From an uncultured Bacteroidia bacterium (GTDB lineage Bacteria; Bacteroidota; Bacteroidia; Bacteroidales; UBA932), in assembly GCA_902766255.1 (NCBI GenBank), contig CACXCS010000041.1, positions 1 to 42,081 on the forward strand: a DNA stretch of 42,081 bases, given 5' to 3'. Shown here one piece after another: positions 26,436-35,906 of this stretch. Every line of letters begins with the position of its first letter. The first letter of the stretch is position 1. The notes below the pieces were generated by a model. That model was not told the DNA's origin and made no database searches. It saw only the letters and a program-made list of their open reading frames with translations. Made by a program: the position numbers and the translations under genes.

Positions 26436-27356
26436 ATGAAAGTACTTGTAGCTACCCAGAAGCCCTTTGCGGCAGCTGCCGTAAACGGCATCAAAGAAAT
26501 ACTCGAAGCAGCCGGTCATGAGGTGGCCCTGCTGGAAAAATATGCTGCTCAGGAAGACCTGGTCGCCGCCGTTGCCGATGCCGATGCACTGATCGTGCGT
26601 TCCGACAAAGTCACCCCCGAAGTAATCGCGGCGGCACCGAGGCTCAAGATAGTAGTCCGCGCCGGCGCCGGCTTCGACAACGTCGACCTTGCCGCCGCAT
26701 CTGCCCGCAGCATAGTGGTCATGAACACTCCCGGCCAGAATTCCAACGCAGTTGCAGAGCTGGCCGTCGCTATGATGATTTACATGGCCCGCACCCAGTT
26801 CACCCCTGCAACCGGCAGCGAGATTTCAGGCAAAACCTTGGGAATACAGGCCTTCGGCAATGTGGGCCGCCTGGTAGGAGCCAAAGCCAAGGCACTGGGA
26901 ATGAACGTCAAAGCCATCGACCCGTTCCTCAAGGACGAGCAGATCGTAGCCGGCGGCGCCGAGCCCGCTTCCTCCCTGGAAGACCTGTACGCCACTTCCG
27001 ACTATGTTAGCATACACATTCCCGCCACGCCGCAGACCATCGGCAGCATAGGTTATGCCCTGATCAGCAGCATGCCAAAGGGAGCCACCCTTGTCAACAC
27101 CGCCCGCAAGGAGGTTATTGACGAGGCCGGCCTGGAAAAGGCCCTGGAAGAGCGCCCTGACCTCAAATACATCACCGACGTGGCCCCCGACAACTATGAG
27201 GCCCTGAAGGAAAAATTCGGCCTGCGGGTGTTCGCCACTCCAAAAAAGATGGGTGCACAGACAGCCGAGGCCAACATCAACGCCGGACTTGCGGCAGCCC
27301 GCCAGATAGCGGACTACTTCGCAACGGGCAATACCCGTTTCCAGGTCAACCGCTGA
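26436..27356 (+). CDS. serA: D-3-phosphoglycerate dehydrogenase, short Bacteroidetes-type
   Basis: It catalyses the first step of serine synthesis (3-phosphoglycerate to 3-phosphohydroxypyruvate with NAD). It is 306 residues long and lacks ACT or ASB regulatory domains. The family is shown by VVRAGAGFDNVDL, MNTPGQNSNAVAELAV and LVNTARKEVID, with substrate Arg224. Two expected motifs deviate: the nucleotide-binding GxGxxG reads GIQAFGNVG (136-144, first glycine replaced), and the usual catalytic-His motif PHIGAST reads TPKKMGAQT (268-276), without histidine. I recall the same wording in other Bacteroidetes SerA proteins, so this is probably a lineage type. Its place next to serC supports the function. 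Its stop overlaps the TonB receptor start by one base. Confidence 0.9.
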   Translation: MKVLVATQKPFAAAAVNGIKEILEAAGHEVALLEKYAAQEDLVAAVADADALIVRSDKVTPEVIAAAPRLKIVVRAGAGFDNVDLAAASARSIVVMNTPGQNSNAVAELAVAMMIYMARTQFTPATGSEISGKTLGIQAFGNVGRLVGAKAKALGMNVKAIDPFLKDEQIVAGGAEPASSLEDLYATSDYVSIHIPATPQTIGSIGYALISSMPKGATLVNTARKEVIDEAGLEKALEERPDLKYITDVAPDNYEALKEKFGLRVFATPKKMGAQTAEANINAGLAAARQIADYFATGNTRFQVNR

Positions 27357-29488
27357 TGAACTCCTTCCTGCGCATATCCCTAACGTTTGCGGCCGCCATT
27401 TTGACGGCCGCAAACATCTGTGCGCAGGACATCGAACGCCGCGACACCCTGGACACTTCGTACGTCACCGCAGTCAAAGAAAAGATGCGCAACACAACCC
27501 AGACCGGCTTGATGCGCCTTGACGGGGACAAACTGCGCAGCGGAGTGGCCGTGTTCGGCACCCCCGACATCATCAAGCATTTGCAGATGCTGCCAGGCGT
27601 GGCGGCCGGCAACGAGCTTATGAGCGGCCTGTACGTCCATGGCGGCGACGGAGCCGACAACCTGTTCCTGCTGGACGGGGTGCCGCTGTACAACATCAGC
27701 CACTTCGGAGGTTTCTTCTCGAGTTTCAACACCGACGTAGTGGACAATCTGGACTTCTACAAAAGCGGCTTCCCGGCCCGTTACGGCGGCCGGCTGTCAT
27801 CGGTCGTGGACGTGGAGACCAAAGAGGGCGACATGCACCGCTGGCACGGGGGCGCGTCGCTCGGCCTCATAGACGGAAGGCTCCACATCGAGGGTCCGGT
27901 GTGGAAAGAACGCACCTCCGTCAACTTCGGGCTCAGGCGCTCGTGGATGGATGTAATCACCATTCCTGCAATCGCTTACGCCAACAGGCGCAACGGTGAC
28001 GGCACCACTGCACGCGGAGCTTACGCCATGTGGGACCTGAACGGCCGCATCACCCATATAATAGACGCCAACAACAAGCTCAACGCCGCCTTATACTGGG
28101 GCGAGGACAACCTTCAGGCAGGCATCAAGGATGAAGAGGACGACGGTTTGATGGACCTTGGGATACGCACCGTCTGGGGCACCCTGACCGGGTCCCTGGG
28201 CTGGGAATCCAAGTACTCGCAGCAACTGCGCGGCAAACTCCTCGCCTACTACACCCGCAGCAGTTCCGACGTGGGCTACACCTTCGACCTCCGCTTTCCT
28301 GCTGCCGGCGGCGGAAGCAGCTCCATGTACTGGAACGACGACAACATCTGCGCCGTGCGCGACGGCGGACTCAAGTACGATCTGGACTGGTATCCCAACT
28401 CGATCCATCACGTCCGCTTCGGTGCGGCGGCGGCCATGCACGGATACAAGACCGTGCGAGAGTACCGGCAACGCAACGACTTCGCCGGGCTGGATCCGGA
28501 AGAGAACAGCGACGAGGAAGGAGACCGCTACATCTCCTGGGAGCCGGCAGTGTACATCGAAGACGAAATCTTCATCGCCTACAACTTCACCCTGAATGCC
28601 GGCCTTCGGGCTTCGCTGTTCGGGACAAAGCTGAAAACCTGGGGGTCGATAGAGCCCCGTGCCGCACTCAAGTGGCTGATAACCAATACGGTCTGCGCCA
28701 AGCTATCCTATACCCGCATGAGCCAGTACGCACACCTTGTTTCGGCCATGTACATCGACCTTCCAACCAACAGCTGGATGCCGTCGGTGCCTGGCGCAGG
28801 TCCTATGGTCTCGGACCAGGTCGCAGGAGGCATCTACCTTACTCCGGGTAAATTCAAGATCAACATCGAGGGCTGGTACAAGACCATGAACGGCATGCTG
28901 TCCTACAACGGAGCCAACGCCTTCTACCCGCCTCTGGTCAACTGGGAGAAGTCTTTCACCACCGGCAAAGGGACCTCGTACGGACTGGAGCTGGAAACTA
29001 CATGGTCTGTGCCTCAGGCCGAATTATCGGCTTACTACACCCTCAGCTGGTCTTGGCGGGAATTCCCCGCATACTCCATGTTCCGCTTCCCCGACCACAA
29101 CGACAACCGCCACAAAGTCAATTTGGTAGCCACGTGGCACCCGGGCAAGAGGTGGAGCATCTTCGCCAACTGGAACTACCATTCCGGCAACCGCATCACC
29201 CTGCCGAGCCACGTAATAAAGTTCGAGGACGGGACCTCGTCCCTGCTCTACCAGGCTCCATACAACGCCAAACTGCCAGACTATCACAGACTTGACTTGG
29301 GAGTGGACTACACCGTACCCTTCTCCGGAGACCGCAAACTGAATATCAACCTGAGCGTCTACAACGCATACAACCACCTCAACGCCTCGTTCGCCATGCT
29401 GGACACCGACAGCAAAGGCGAGTATATAGGCACGGCATACGGCCTGGTGCCCATAATTCCTACAATAAGCGTAGGTTATACATTCTGA
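27356..29488 (+). CDS. TonB-dependent outer-membrane receptor
   Basis: A 710-residue outer-membrane receptor with signal peptide (MNSFLRISLTFAAAILTAANICAQ). A plug domain is evident (LRSGVAVFGTPDIIKHLQMLPGV, LYVHGGDGADNLFLLDGVPLYN, RYGGRLSSVVDVETKEG), followed by a 22-strand-type barrel ending in an aromatic residue (IPTISVGYTF). There is no N-terminal carboxypeptidase-like domain and it is not a SusC. The translation start overlaps the serA stop by one base (TGATG). The next gene encodes a DUF4249 lipoprotein, a pairing seen with such receptors across Bacteroidetes. The ligand is unknown. Confidence 0.92.
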   Translation: MNSFLRISLTFAAAILTAANICAQDIERRDTLDTSYVTAVKEKMRNTTQTGLMRLDGDKLRSGVAVFGTPDIIKHLQMLPGVAAGNELMSGLYVHGGDGADNLFLLDGVPLYNISHFGGFFSSFNTDVVDNLDFYKSGFPARYGGRLSSVVDVETKEGDMHRWHGGASLGLIDGRLHIEGPVWKERTSVNFGLRRSWMDVITIPAIAYANRRNGDGTTARGAYAMWDLNGRITHIIDANNKLNAALYWGEDNLQAGIKDEEDDGLMDLGIRTVWGTLTGSLGWESKYSQQLRGKLLAYYTRSSSDVGYTFDLRFPAAGGGSSSMYWNDDNICAVRDGGLKYDLDWYPNSIHHVRFGAAAAMHGYKTVREYRQRNDFAGLDPEENSDEEGDRYISWEPAVYIEDEIFIAYNFTLNAGLRASLFGTKLKTWGSIEPRAALKWLITNTVCAKLSYTRMSQYAHLVSAMYIDLPTNSWMPSVPGAGPMVSDQVAGGIYLTPGKFKINIEGWYKTMNGMLSYNGANAFYPPLVNWEKSFTTGKGTSYGLELETTWSVPQAELSAYYTLSWSWREFPAYSMFRFPDHNDNRHKVNLVATWHPGKRWSIFANWNYHSGNRITLPSHVIKFEDGTSSLLYQAPYNAKLPDYHRLDLGVDYTVPFSGDRKLNINLSVYNAYNHLNASFAMLDTDSKGEYIGTAYGLVPIIPTISVGYTF

Positions 29489-29492
29489 CGCC

Positions 29493-30713
29493 ATGAAAAA
29501 GTTCTTACGTGCCCTGCTTCCCGCTGCGCTGCTCCCGCTTGCCTTTGCCTGTGAGTTCCCCTTTCCGCTGGACGATGTGTCGGAGGCAGCCATCTACATA
29601 AACTACCTGCCTTCAGCACCTTACGATACTCCAGTACTCCAGGTCGCCTTCGCCGATCCCGCCTATGGGAAACCCTCGCCCGGGACACGCACACCTTCGG
29701 TAAACGACATTTCGGTAACGCTCAACGGCAGGAAGGCGGAGCTTTCTTCCGACAGCTTCTCGGACGGCAACATGCTTACAGCCATCCTACAAGACTGCTC
29801 GCTCCGGAGCGGAGATAAGATCGAGGTAAGCGTACGCAGCGATTCCGCACCCACAGCATACGCATCCACTATCATACCTCCCGTACCGGTACTAGGCTCC
29901 GTAACCATGGATTCCGTTCCCGAGGACTCTACCCAGTTGAGATTCAAGGTAAAACTTGACCGCAGCGTTCAGGAAGGAGAGTTCTTCGGCGTAAGAATCC
30001 TTGAGAAGAACACGCTGATCACCGCCAGTCTTATGGGAGAGGGCATTCTTTACAAAGGTACTTCACCCTCCGCATTTCCTCCTATGCCGGTGGCCCTGCA
30101 GATCGACACCAACGAGTATTATACCTACAAGCTGCCGGGTCAGGTGGCCACCCGCGACGACCTCAACTCGCTCGACCTGGACGCCTTTGCAAACGCCGAC
30201 TACAACGGTTACCTCACCGAGGAGGGCATCAATGTCACCGGGCCCATGATGCTGCTGACGCACAAACAGTTCGACTCCGACACCTACTCTTTCTACGTAA
30301 GCAGGTCCTCGGGATTCAACTGGCGGATCCTGTTCCCTGAGGGCTTCGAATTTCCCGAGCCGGAGATGCCCGATCCAGTCCTTCCCGATGAAGGGGAAAC
30401 AGACCCTGGCGAGATTGACCCCATGCCTCCTTCCGTAATCGTAATCATGGACAACATTGATTATGTAGTGGAGGTATACCGCTTGTCGGAGGAACTATAC
30501 AATTACTTCAAGGCCCAGTACCTTATGAGGTTCAATCTCCTTTCCAACTTTGGGGTGACGCCTCCCAATTTCACTTATTCCAACGTTTCCGGCGGACTGG
30601 GCATTGTTGCCGGCCTGTCAGGAGTCAGGACCGAATGGTTCCATCACCCCGACAACACCGAAGGCAAGAGCATTCAGGAAGTTCTGGCGGAACTAATGTC
30701 CGGAATCTTATAA
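29493..30713 (+). CDS. DUF4249 lipoprotein
   Basis: A 406-residue lipoprotein of the DUF4249 family. A signal peptide ends in LAFAC, so Cys20 is the likely lipidated residue, followed by EFPFPLDD. The front half is a strand-rich Ig-like domain (VNDISVTLNGRKAELSSDSFS, GDKIEVSVRS), with YASTIIPPVPVLGSVT marking the middle, and the C-terminal half contains FNLLSNFGVTPPNFTYSNVSGGLGIVAGLSGV, typical of the family. Gene order after a TonB receptor with a four-base gap suggests that it acts as the surface partner of the receptor. The stop abuts that of the amylase gene on the other strand. Confidence 0.85.
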   Translation: MKKFLRALLPAALLPLAFACEFPFPLDDVSEAAIYINYLPSAPYDTPVLQVAFADPAYGKPSPGTRTPSVNDISVTLNGRKAELSSDSFSDGNMLTAILQDCSLRSGDKIEVSVRSDSAPTAYASTIIPPVPVLGSVTMDSVPEDSTQLRFKVKLDRSVQEGEFFGVRILEKNTLITASLMGEGILYKGTSPSAFPPMPVALQIDTNEYYTYKLPGQVATRDDLNSLDLDAFANADYNGYLTEEGINVTGPMMLLTHKQFDSDTYSFYVSRSSGFNWRILFPEGFEFPEPEMPDPVLPDEGETDPGEIDPMPPSVIVIMDNIDYVVEVYRLSEELYNYFKAQYLMRFNLLSNFGVTPPNFTYSNVSGGLGIVAGLSGVRTEWFHHPDNTEGKSIQEVLAELMSGIL

Positions 30714-32591
30714 TCTTACCACCAGCGCGCTCACGGCTCCCATACTGAGAATGAGTCCATTGCGGCTCTTTTTGATGGAGGCTTTCCCGGAAGTCAGCAC
30801 AGCTTCAAGGCCCTCGGAAGAGAGGTCCAGGGTCAGTTTCTGTTTCTTTGATGTGGGATTCAGCGCAATCAGATAGGTATCCACCCCGTCGGAACGCAGA
30901 TACAGCATGGGATAGGGCTGCTTTTCATTGTAGATAGGCCCGAAGCGGGAATCTGCCCAGAAAGCCGGGTTCTCCTTACGGAGTTTGATAAGTGCCCGCG
31001 TCCAGTTGAGAAGCGAGCCCGGATCGCCGTCCTGCGATTCTACCGTGATGGCTCCGGGAGCAGTGGAATTCTTGCTGCCGGCGGCCTTCCATTCGAGATA
31101 CTTCGGATAAGAAGTGGCGGGCGTCCATTCAGGGCATACGGGAATATAGATATCCTCGGGAGAGCAGCTGCTGAATCCGGCGTTGGCACTTGAATCCCAC
31201 TGCATGGGGCTGCGGCCTCCCGCCCGCTCCTTGCCGTTGTGATTGGCGCCCTCCACATTGGGCAGATCCACCAGGCTCCGTATGCCTATCTCGTCACCAT
31301 AGTAGAGAATGGGAAGCGGCATCGTGAGCACCCATGCCATCATGACCTTGAGCTGCGAGGGGTCGTTGCGGGCGCCCGTGTTGAAGCGCAGGTGGTCGTG
31401 GTTGCCGGTGATGGTGGCGAAGTATCCCCATTCGCGGGTCCAGTCAATCGCATCCGTGAAGTAGTCGTAATACGATTTGAGCATCTGCGAGGGCGTGGTA
31501 GTGCGGTCTATCCTTTCTTCGGGCCAGGGATTGCCGTAAAGATCTTTGACGGAAGGCTGCCCGCCATTGAGGGAGAAGTAACTTCCGCCGTCCGCCTGGT
31601 GTTTGGTATCAAAGTACATGCGCCGGTTGGCGGAACTCACGCTGTTGAGGTGCATGTCCACGTTGAAGCCGCCCGCCAGGCAGTATTTGGGGTCGTTCCA
31701 CTCGGCCATCAGCACCCGGTCGGGGTAATTGGCATCCTGCCAGGAGCGCATCTCACGCCACAGGCGCATGATCTCGGACTTGTCGCGGTCGTTCTTGACA
31801 AGGCTGGCTGCCATGTCCACCCTGAATCCGTCCACTCCCTTGCCATACCAGAAGGCCAGGATGTTCTTAAGTTCCTGCCTGACCGCTCGCGGGCCGGGGT
31901 CATCCACGCCCTGTTCCCACGGATGCGAAGGGTCGGGATTGGCATAGCCGTAATTCAGGGCCGGCTGGCAGGCATAGAAGTTTTTGTAATAGTACTTGGC
32001 CCGTGGGTATTCGCTCTTCATCCATTTTCCCCTGGTGTTCTGCATATAATTCGGGTCCTTCATCATTGTTTCCAGATCCTGGGCGGCTTTGGCGTCCGGC
32101 AGGCGGTCGCTCCAGATGTAATAATCGGAGTGCTGGAGATTGGTGTCGGATGCGCTTTCAAGGAACCATGGATGCCTGTCGGAGGTGTGCCCTGCAACGA
32201 GGTCCAGCATAACCTTGATGCCGCGGGAATGGGCCTGGCGCACAAGTTCCACAAGGTCGTTGTTGGTGCCGAAGCGGGGGTCAACTTTGTAAAAATCAAT
32301 CACATCGTAGCCGCCGTCTATCCACCCCGACTCGAAAATGGGGTTGAACCAGATGGCCGTGACCCCCAAGCTCCCGATGTAGTCCAGCTTGGAAATAACG
32401 CCGGGGATATCGCCGATACCATTGCCGTCAGAATCCTTGTATGAAGACGGATACACCTGATAGATGACGGCGTTTCTGAGCCACCCGGGGCCCTTCTGCC
32501 AGGTTTGACGGAAACTTGATGGCGCAGGCTGCGCACACACGCAAAAACACGCCGCTAATGCGACGTACAGGCTTATGACGGTCTTTTTCAT
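30708..32591 (-). CDS. Secreted GH13 alpha-amylase-family enzyme
   Basis: A 627-residue glycoside hydrolase acting on alpha-glucans. The (beta/alpha)8 barrel starts at AVIYQVYPSSYKDSDGNGIGD. Conserved regions are LDLVAGHTSDRHPWF, GVDGFRVDMAA (nucleophile Asp259), VLMAEWND (acid/base Glu297) and ITGNHDH (transition-state Asp399). The loop ALNYGYANP and the general layout resemble oligo-1,6-glucosidase/alpha-glucosidase subfamilies. A C-terminal beta-sandwich follows. The N-terminus could be a lipoprotein signal (LAAC at 12-15) or an ordinary one cleaved after CAQ; I cannot decide. The start overlaps the recJ stop by four bases, so it is coexpressed with a repair gene. No SusC/SusD pair is nearby. 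Confidence 0.92.
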   Translation of the reverse strand: MKKTVISLYVALAACFCVCAQPAPSSFRQTWQKGPGWLRNAVIYQVYPSSYKDSDGNGIGDIPGVISKLDYIGSLGVTAIWFNPIFESGWIDGGYDVIDFYKVDPRFGTNNDLVELVRQAHSRGIKVMLDLVAGHTSDRHPWFLESASDTNLQHSDYYIWSDRLPDAKAAQDLETMMKDPNYMQNTRGKWMKSEYPRAKYYYKNFYACQPALNYGYANPDPSHPWEQGVDDPGPRAVRQELKNILAFWYGKGVDGFRVDMAASLVKNDRDKSEIMRLWREMRSWQDANYPDRVLMAEWNDPKYCLAGGFNVDMHLNSVSSANRRMYFDTKHQADGGSYFSLNGGQPSVKDLYGNPWPEERIDRTTTPSQMLKSYYDYFTDAIDWTREWGYFATITGNHDHLRFNTGARNDPSQLKVMMAWVLTMPLPILYYGDEIGIRSLVDLPNVEGANHNGKERAGGRSPMQWDSSANAGFSSCSPEDIYIPVCPEWTPATSYPKYLEWKAAGSKNSTAPGAITVESQDGDPGSLLNWTRALIKLRKENPAFWADSRFGPIYNEKQPYPMLYLRSDGVDTYLIALNPTSKKQKLTLDLSSEGLEAVLTSGKASIKKSRNGLILSMGAVSALVVRL

Positions 32592-34321
32592 ATTATTTCT
32601 TCTCTTTCCCTGAGATCCCTGACGCGGAGCTGAATAGTGGAGTTACCGCGATAGTAATTCTCTACTATAGAATAACATACGTCAAGAGGGTTGCCCGACT
32701 TGATGTAGTCATAGTAGTCCGCCATGTTGAAGGCTATGGCGGCAATCTGGTGATATGGCTGCGACTCCTGGATAAGGTCCAGCTTGAGATGGACGCCTCC
32801 GGCGCCTACCTTGCGTCCGTTGCCCGCATCATAGACGTTCTCCGTTACGAAGACGGGGTTTCCGTTGCCGGGGCCGAATGGCTGGAACTGCTTGAGTATA
32901 CGGAAAAATTTGGGAGTAATCTGCGAGAAATCCAGACGGGAGTCTATATCCACCACTGGAACGAGCATTTCAGAGGTGATTTTGCCGGACACGAATTTGT
33001 CCATGCGGCGGGCGAACTCTTCAACATTCTCTTCTTTGAGGGTGAGACCGGCAGCGTATACATGGCCGCCGAAATTCTCAAGAATGTCGGCGCAGCTTTC
33101 GATGGCCTCGTACAGGTCGAAACCCTGCACGCTGCGAGCCGATCCGGTGACGAAACCGTTTGACTTGGTGAGCACTACGGTGGGCTTGTAATAGGCCTCG
33201 ACCAGACGCGATGCTACGATACCCACTATACCTTTGCTCCAGTGGGGATTATAAACAACGATGGCGTTTTCGTAGGCCAGGCACCTGTGGTTTTCAACCA
33301 TCTCCAGGGCCTCTTTGGTTACCTCGCGGTCGATGCTCTTGCGCTCGTTATTGTTCTCGTTGATCTTCTCACCTATGAACATTGCCTGCTCTTCATCCTC
33401 GACGGTAAGGAGCTCCACCGCCAGCCGGCCGGACTCCATACGGCCCGCGGCATTGATACGGGGGCCTATCTTGAAAACTATATCGTCGATAGTGATGTGC
33501 CCCGGCTCAAGGTTGGAGAGATTTATCATGGCCAGCAGGCCCTTGTGGGGGTTCTCGTTCAACTGCTTGAGGCCGAAGTAAGACAGGGTACGGTTTTCCC
33601 CGACCATGGTTACGAGGTCGGATGCTATGCTTACCACCAGCAGGTCGAGCAGCGGAACGAGGCTCTCGAATGGTACTCCATAGCGCTGCGAGTAGGCCTG
33701 GACAAGCTTGAAACCTACGCCGCAGCCGGACAGGTCGTCGAATGGATAATGACAGTCCTCCCTCTTGGGGTCCAGAACCGCGACTGCCGCCGGAATGGAA
33801 TCCTCGGGGAGGTGGTGGTCGCAGATTATCATGTCCACACCGCCGGCCTTGGCGTACTCCGCCTTGTCGATGGCCTTGATGCCGCAGTCAAGAGTGATGA
33901 TTAGCTTGAAGCCTCCCTCGATCGCCCAGTCTATGCCTTTGTAGGACACACCATAACCCTCGTCGTAGCGGTCTGGTATGTAGAAATCCACGTTGGAAGT
34001 GAAACGGCGTATAAATGAGTAAACGAGCGATACTGCAGTGGTGCCGTCCACGTCATAGTCCCCGTAGACGAGGATTTTCTCGCCGCCTGAGATGGCTTTA
34101 TGGAGGCGTTCCACTGCGGCGTCCATGTCCGTCATGAGGAAAGGATCGTGCAGGTCGTCCAGGGAGGGACGGAAGAAAGAGCGGGCCTGTTCGAACGTTT
34201 CGACGCCACGTTTGACCAGCAAGTCGGCAAGTACGCGGTCGATTCCCACCTCCGCAGACAATTTGTCCACCTTGGAGGCGTCGGCAGGTTCACGTACAAT
34301 CCACTTGCATTCCTTGGTCAT
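32588..34321 (-). CDS. recJ: Single-stranded-DNA exonuclease RecJ
   Basis: RecJ degrades single-stranded DNA 5' to 3' in recombination and mismatch repair. From ATG 34321 ([12 protein letters not shown]) it has 577 residues. Motif I is DYDVDG (88-93), DCG is at 145-147 and DHH at 168-170, and the DHHA1 domain shows [22 protein letters not shown] and [11 protein letters not shown]. The C-terminal OB-fold ends the protein. The frame is open further upstream, but that part runs into lysS and its divergent promoter; MTKE fits family N-termini and a good -7 box lies just before it. It is followed by the amylase gene with a four-base overlap. Confidence 0.95.
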   Translation of the reverse strand: MTKECKWIVREPADASKVDKLSAEVGIDRVLADLLVKRGVETFEQARSFFRPSLDDLHDPFLMTDMDAAVERLHKAISGGEKILVYGDYDVDGTTAVSLVYSFIRRFTSNVDFYIPDRYDEGYGVSYKGIDWAIEGGFKLIITLDCGIKAIDKAEYAKAGGVDMIICDHHLPEDSIPAAVAVLDPKREDCHYPFDDLSGCGVGFKLVQAYSQRYGVPFESLVPLLDLLVVSIASDLVTMVGENRTLSYFGLKQLNENPHKGLLAMINLSNLEPGHITIDDIVFKIGPRINAAGRMESGRLAVELLTVEDEEQAMFIGEKINENNNERKSIDREVTKEALEMVENHRCLAYENAIVVYNPHWSKGIVGIVASRLVEAYYKPTVVLTKSNGFVTGSARSVQGFDLYEAIESCADILENFGGHVYAAGLTLKEENVEEFARRMDKFVSGKITSEMLVPVVDIDSRLDFSQITPKFFRILKQFQPFGPGNGNPVFVTENVYDAGNGRKVGAGGVHLKLDLIQESQPYHQIAAIAFNMADYYDYIKSGNPLDVCYSIVENYYRGNSTIQLRVRDLREREEII

Positions 34322-34327
34322 AGCATA

Positions 34328-34335
34328 CAAAGATA
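34328..34335 (-). promoter_or_regulatory. -7 box TATCTTTG for recJ
   Basis: On the minus strand the octamer is an exact TAnnTTTG match and ends six bases before the recJ ATG, so the transcript would be nearly leaderless. It supports the start at 34321. No -33 TTTG at the expected spacing. Confidence 0.55.
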
Positions 34336-34349
34336 ACAAAAATAATTCG

Positions 34350-34357
34350 TACTTTTG
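34350..34357 (+). promoter_or_regulatory. -7 box TACTTTTG for lysS
   Basis: An exact TAnnTTTG match seven bases before the lysS ATG at 34365. Together with the recJ box it occupies the 43-base divergent gap. It supports the choice of start for lysS. Confidence 0.55.
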
Positions 34358-34364
34358 CATCATT

Positions 34365-35906
34365 ATGACGATAGAACTTAGCGAACAGGAACAAATTCGC
34401 CGCGAATCGCTGGCGAAGCTCAGGGAATTGGGCATAGAGCCTTATCCCGCCGCCGAATATCCGGTCAACACCAGCGCCGCCGCCATCGCCGCGGGCTTCG
34501 ATCCGGAGAAAGGCAATTTCAGTGAAGTATGCATAGCCGGAAGGCTGATGAGCCGCCGCATCATGGGCGCCGCCTCCTTCGGAGAGCTCCAGGACGAAAG
34601 CGGCCGTATCCAGATATACGTCAAGCGTGACGAGATTTGCCCGGGCGAAGACAAGACAATGTACAACACCGTCTGGAAGAAACTTCTGGACATAGGTGAC
34701 ATCATAGGCATCAAGGGATTTGCTTTCATCACCCAGACCGGCCAGCTCAGCGTCCACGCGAAGGAACTGACTCTCCTGAGCAAGTCGCTCCGCGTGCTCC
34801 CCATTGTCAAAGAGGCCGAGGGCCAGGTATTCGATGCCGTTACCGACCCGGAGCTCCGCTACCGCCAGCGCTACGTTGACCTTATCATCAACCCCCAGGT
34901 CAAAGATGTATTCGTCAAGAGGGCCAGGATAATAGCCACCATGCGCGAGTATTTCAACGCCGCAGGCTGCCTGGAGGTTGAGACCCCCATCCTTCAAAGC
35001 ATTCCCGGCGGCGCCACGGCACGTCCCTTCGTGACTCATCATAACGCACTCGACATCCCCTTGTACCTGCGTATAGCCAACGAGCTGTACCTCAAGCGCC
35101 TCATAGTGGGCGGATACAGCGGCGTGTACGAGTTCGCAAAAGATTTCCGCAACGAGGGCATGGACAAGACGCACAATCCGGAGTTTACCTGCATGGAGAT
35201 CTACGTAGCCTACAAGGACTACAACTGGATGATGTGCTTCGTGGAGAAGATGCTCGAAAAGATATCTGTTGCAGTTAACGGCACCACCCGTGTGCAGATA
35301 GGCTCACAGGAGGTCGATTTCGCCGGCCCTTACCGCCGCCTGCCCATCCTTGACGCCATCAAGGAGTACGCCGGAGTGGACGTCAAGGGCATGGACGAGG
35401 AGCAGCTGAGGGCCACCTGCAAGCAGCTGGAGGTCCCCGTCGAGCCCTCCATGGGCAAGGGCAAGCTGATCGACGCGATCTTCGGTGCCTATTGCGAGGA
35501 AAAGCTGGTCCAGCCGACATTCATCATCGACTACCCTGTTGAGATGAGCCCGCTGACAAAGCGCCACCGCACCGACCCGTCGCTGACCGAGCGTTTCGAG
35601 CTGTTCGTGTGCGGCAAGGAACTGGCCAACGCTTATTCCGAGCTCAACGACCCTATCGACCAGTTGGAGCGTTTCGAGGAACAGGCCGCCCTGAAGAGCA
35701 AGGGCGATGACGAGGCCATGTACATCGACATGGACTTCGTGCGCGCTCTCGAGTACGGCATGCCGCCGACTTCCGGCCTCGGCATGGGAATCGACCGCCT
35801 GACCATGTTCATGACTGGCCAGACCACCATACAGGACGTACTGTTCTTCCCCCAGATGCGTCCGGAGAAGAGTCTCAAGAAAGAAAACGCCGAAAAAGAG
35901 CAGTAA
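34365..35906 (+). CDS. lysS: Lysyl-tRNA synthetase, class II
   Basis: It charges tRNA-Lys. The start is at ATG 34365 ([24 protein letters not shown]), giving 513 residues; upstream in-frame codons belong to recJ antisense. The N-terminal OB-fold anticodon domain shows [26 protein letters not shown]-type strands. The class II core has motif 1 near [19 protein letters not shown], motif 2 [15 protein letters not shown] and motif 3 [12 protein letters not shown]. It ends [11 protein letters not shown] plus a short Lys/Glu tail. The methyltransferase gene follows with no gap. Confidence 0.97.
   Translation: MTIELSEQEQIRRESLAKLRELGIEPYPAAEYPVNTSAAAIAAGFDPEKGNFSEVCIAGRLMSRRIMGAASFGELQDESGRIQIYVKRDEICPGEDKTMYNTVWKKLLDIGDIIGIKGFAFITQTGQLSVHAKELTLLSKSLRVLPIVKEAEGQVFDAVTDPELRYRQRYVDLIINPQVKDVFVKRARIIATMREYFNAAGCLEVETPILQSIPGGATARPFVTHHNALDIPLYLRIANELYLKRLIVGGYSGVYEFAKDFRNEGMDKTHNPEFTCMEIYVAYKDYNWMMCFVEKMLEKISVAVNGTTRVQIGSQEVDFAGPYRRLPILDAIKEYAGVDVKGMDEEQLRATCKQLEVPVEPSMGKGKLIDAIFGAYCEEKLVQPTFIIDYPVEMSPLTKRHRTDPSLTERFELFVCGKELANAYSELNDPIDQLERFEEQAALKSKGDDEAMYIDMDFVRALEYGMPPTSGLGMGIDRLTMFMTGQTTIQDVLFFPQMRPEKSLKKENAEKEQ

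Noticed and set aside
30708-32591. Polysaccharide utilisation locus around the amylase
   Set aside because: There is no SusC/SusD pair or regulator nearby; the gene is coupled to recJ instead.
34092-34364. Extension of lysS upstream to 34092, and of recJ to 34435
   Set aside because: Each would run into the opposite gene; the chosen starts fit family N-termini and lie just after -7 boxes.
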